This document shows, one piece after another, positions 63,879 to 64,000 of a stretch of DNA of 64,000 nucleotides. Below the pieces are notes generated by a model. The model was not told where the DNA came from. It saw only the letters and a list, made by a program, of their open reading frames with translations, and did not search any database. Source of the DNA: Microbispora sp. NBC_01189 (lineage in GTDB: Bacteria > Actinomycetota > Actinomycetes > Streptosporangiales > Streptosporangiaceae); assembly GCF_036010665.1 (NCBI RefSeq), contig NZ_CP108581.1:5389501-5453500 (forward strand), written 5' to 3'. The translations under genes and the position numbers were made by a program. Position 1 is the stretch's first letter. Every line of letters begins with the position of its first letter.

Positions 63879-64000
63879 TCAGAGATAGAGGCCGGTGCCG
63901 TGGTCGGTCTGCTGCGTCGCCACGGCGTGCAGGTCCCGCTCGCGCAGCACCAGGTAGAGCTGGCCCTGCACCTCGACCTCGTACTGGTCCTCGGGGTTGA
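63879..64000 (-). CDS. GroES-like co-chaperonin, C-terminal end only
   Basis: The last 40 residues of a leftward gene are visible: NPEDQYEVEVQGQLYLVLRE, then RDLHAV, ending GTGLYL. The EVEVQGxxYLVLRERDLHAV segment resembles the last strands of GroES, and the GTGLYL tail matches the second GroES-type protein found in many actinomycetes. The gene start lies beyond the window. Confidence 0.6.
   Translation of the reverse strand, partial: NPEDQYEVEVQGQLYLVLRERDLHAVATQQTDHGTGLYL

Overview
The window is high-GC (roughly 70 percent or more) actinobacterial chromosome. GTG and TTG starts are frequent, many neighbouring genes overlap by 4 bases (ATGA or GTGA), and cellulose-binding-module glycosidases, ECF41 sigma factors, a DUF3073 protein and RiPP loci of the aspartimide/graspetide type all fit a filamentous actinomycete. 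My best guess is Streptosporangiaceae (Nonomuraea or Microbispora-like); this is inferred from gene content, not from a marker gene. Layout: 1-8.6 kb is an accessory region. It has a partial vWA protein, a graspetide-type locus (ATP-grasp ligase, PIMT-like methyltransferase and a short precursor whose frame is broken), remnants of an XRE regulator interrupted by a diverged copy of a small gene, a GntR regulator, a LysR/SDR divergent pair, and a two-gene unit (tiny charged peptide overlapping a second PIMT-like methyltransferase) resembling imiditide RiPP loci. 9.6-15.2 kb looks like a small defence island: a Panacea-domain antitoxin with a MazF/PemK-like toxin, then a type I restriction R subunit followed by a YgjP-type metallopeptidase, with no hsdM or hsdS in the window. 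15.3-27.3 kb holds a Ser/Thr kinase, galactokinase, catalase, an AraC/VOC pair, three ECF sigma genes and a solitary cytochrome b (qcrB-like) gene that starts inside the preceding sigma gene. 27.9-38.8 kb is a phenazine biosynthetic cluster: a StrR-like ParB-domain regulator, then phzB-phzC-phzD-phzE-phzF-phzG in the order familiar from pseudomonads, a class B flavin monooxygenase, a strong terminator, and a second unit with an ABM-domain protein and a PhzS-like FAD hydroxylase. The predicted core product is a phenazine carboxylic acid. The tailoring enzymes suggest oxidative decarboxylation to a hydroxyphenazine and perhaps N-oxidation. 39.2-49.6 kb carries an FMN azoreductase, a secreted metallopeptidase, a frameshifted secreted-protein gene, a secreted Arg/Glu repeat protein, a trypsin-like protease, a GH30-CBM2 glycosidase, a decayed ABC exporter, a PIN/ribbon-helix-helix toxin-antitoxin pair with a leaderless-looking promoter, an AAA ATPase with a nuclease-like tail, and a tRNA-Met(CAT). 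49.8-64 kb is more ordinary metabolism: a sugar-binding lipoprotein, a sodium/solute symporter with a small membrane partner, a GH74-CBM2 xyloglucanase, pta-ackA, a small PGPGW membrane protein, an M20 amidohydrolase, a DUF3073-ArsR-SulP operon, and the C-terminus of a GroES-like gene at the right edge. Coordinates of starts were adjusted by ribosome-binding sites where possible. No database search was available, so family names rest on motif recognition.
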